A DNA stretch of 64,000 nt, taken from positions 262,501 through 326,500 of the forward strand of contig CAUYUJ010015030.1 in assembly GCA_963575745.1 (NCBI GenBank). The letters run 5' to 3'. Within the stretch, counting starts at the first letter, position 1. Each line of letters begins with the position of its first letter. Position numbers and translations under genes: made by a program. The notes beneath the pieces are model-generated. The model saw only the letters and a program-made list of their open reading frames with translations. It was not told where the DNA came from and did no database searches. The DNA is from Prorocentrum cordatum. Lineage: Eukaryota > Sar > Dinophyceae > Prorocentrales > Prorocentraceae. Below, piece by piece: positions 63,381 through 64,000 of the stretch.

Positions 63381-64000
63381 GGGCAGTGAGTCCCAGGGGG
63401 GAGGCCCGACCCTGTCGCAACAGGCGCCCAAAAACGGCCAGCCAAGATCCACTCAGTGAATCTACTCCATGAGGACTCCATGGGGGGGCGGGGCGCGAGG
63501 GCCCGCGCCGATCGGCAGAGCAAGCAAGCAAGAGACTGCGTGCACAAAAACGGCACCACAACGACAGCGACAGATGATCTCTCGTGTGCGGTGCACATCG
63601 GAGGAGCTCATACCTCGGTTTAGTCCAGGTTTGCGCGATCCCCCTAACCCTCCGCACATTCACTAAATGACGACAGATAGGCAGTGTCCTCGTCAGGCCT
63701 CAAGCAAACGCGAAAAAAACACGGGCACCGACACATACTCCACCTGCTCCCCGGCGGGGAATTGGAGGAGGGGTGGGAAGAGGAGAGAAGGGGTAAGACT
63801 CCGTGCACACAGCGATTCAGCGATTCGCACGCTGCCAAAATTAGCCGCGGCCGTCAGGGCGCGAGATGACTCGACGCACGGCATGCGCGCGCCTGACGGC
63901 ACTCCTTCGATGCCAAGGCGCCCAGCGCCCTTCTCGGCGCTTCTCGGCGAGAGAGGCGAGGGCCTCAGGCGTCCGCCTTTCTTGCAGCAGCGCTCTGCTG
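63381..64000. other. Terminal 620 bp without a gene
   Basis: No motif, repeat or RNA gene recognised. Confidence 0.4.

Overview
The window looks like nuclear DNA of a dinoflagellate. The evidence is a tandem chlorophyll a/c light-harvesting (LHC) coding array, relics of the 22-nt dinoflagellate spliced leader (DinoSL) just upstream of several open reading frames, introns with GC-AG and GA-AG borders beside GT-AG ones, very GC-rich DNA full of microsatellites and homopolymer runs, and families that I know only as multi-copy dinoflagellate genes. The species cannot be named from the sequence. All family assignments were made by eye and no database was searched.

Layout. 0-9 kb: a degenerate reverse-transcriptase tail, a pyrimidine microsatellite, a 3-kb field of a 42-bp minisatellite, and two short exons of a cyclic-nucleotide-binding protein. 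10-12 kb: LHC units on the plus strand, partly decayed. 13-17 kb (minus): a protein kinase joined to a 2-oxoglutarate/Fe(II)-oxygenase-like domain, with one in-frame stop and two frameshifts. 17-21 kb (minus): a large broken gene with a DNA-methyltransferase-like region. 21-27 kb: a zinc-ribbon protein, a coiled-coil protein, a hexapeptide-repeat tract, and arrays of a 32-bp palindromic satellite; a 100-N assembly gap lies at 26599-26698. 27-32 kb (minus): a multi-exon Cys-rich gene. 33-37 kb (minus): a multi-exon C5-cytosine DNA methyltransferase-like gene, perhaps with a disordered N-terminal exon at 37.5-39.1 kb. 41.9-42.9 kb and 43.9-48.4 kb (minus): two more dinoflagellate multi-copy families. 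52-59 kb (minus): a transposase-like gene with one intron and two intact unknown ORFs, all three with DinoSL relics upstream. 59-64 kb: a dispersed ~0.5-kb repeat, a 101-bp tandem array, and a low-complexity Pro/Gln ORF with another leader relic.

Apart from the LHC array, almost every credible gene reads on the minus strand, which fits the one-directional gene blocks of dinoflagellates. No operon or shared pathway is visible. Two themes tie the window together. One is retroposition of trans-spliced mRNAs back into the genome (the leader relics). The other is expansion of palindromic and tandem repeats inside introns and between genes. Many frameshifts fall in homopolymers, so real decay and assembly error cannot be told apart without reads.
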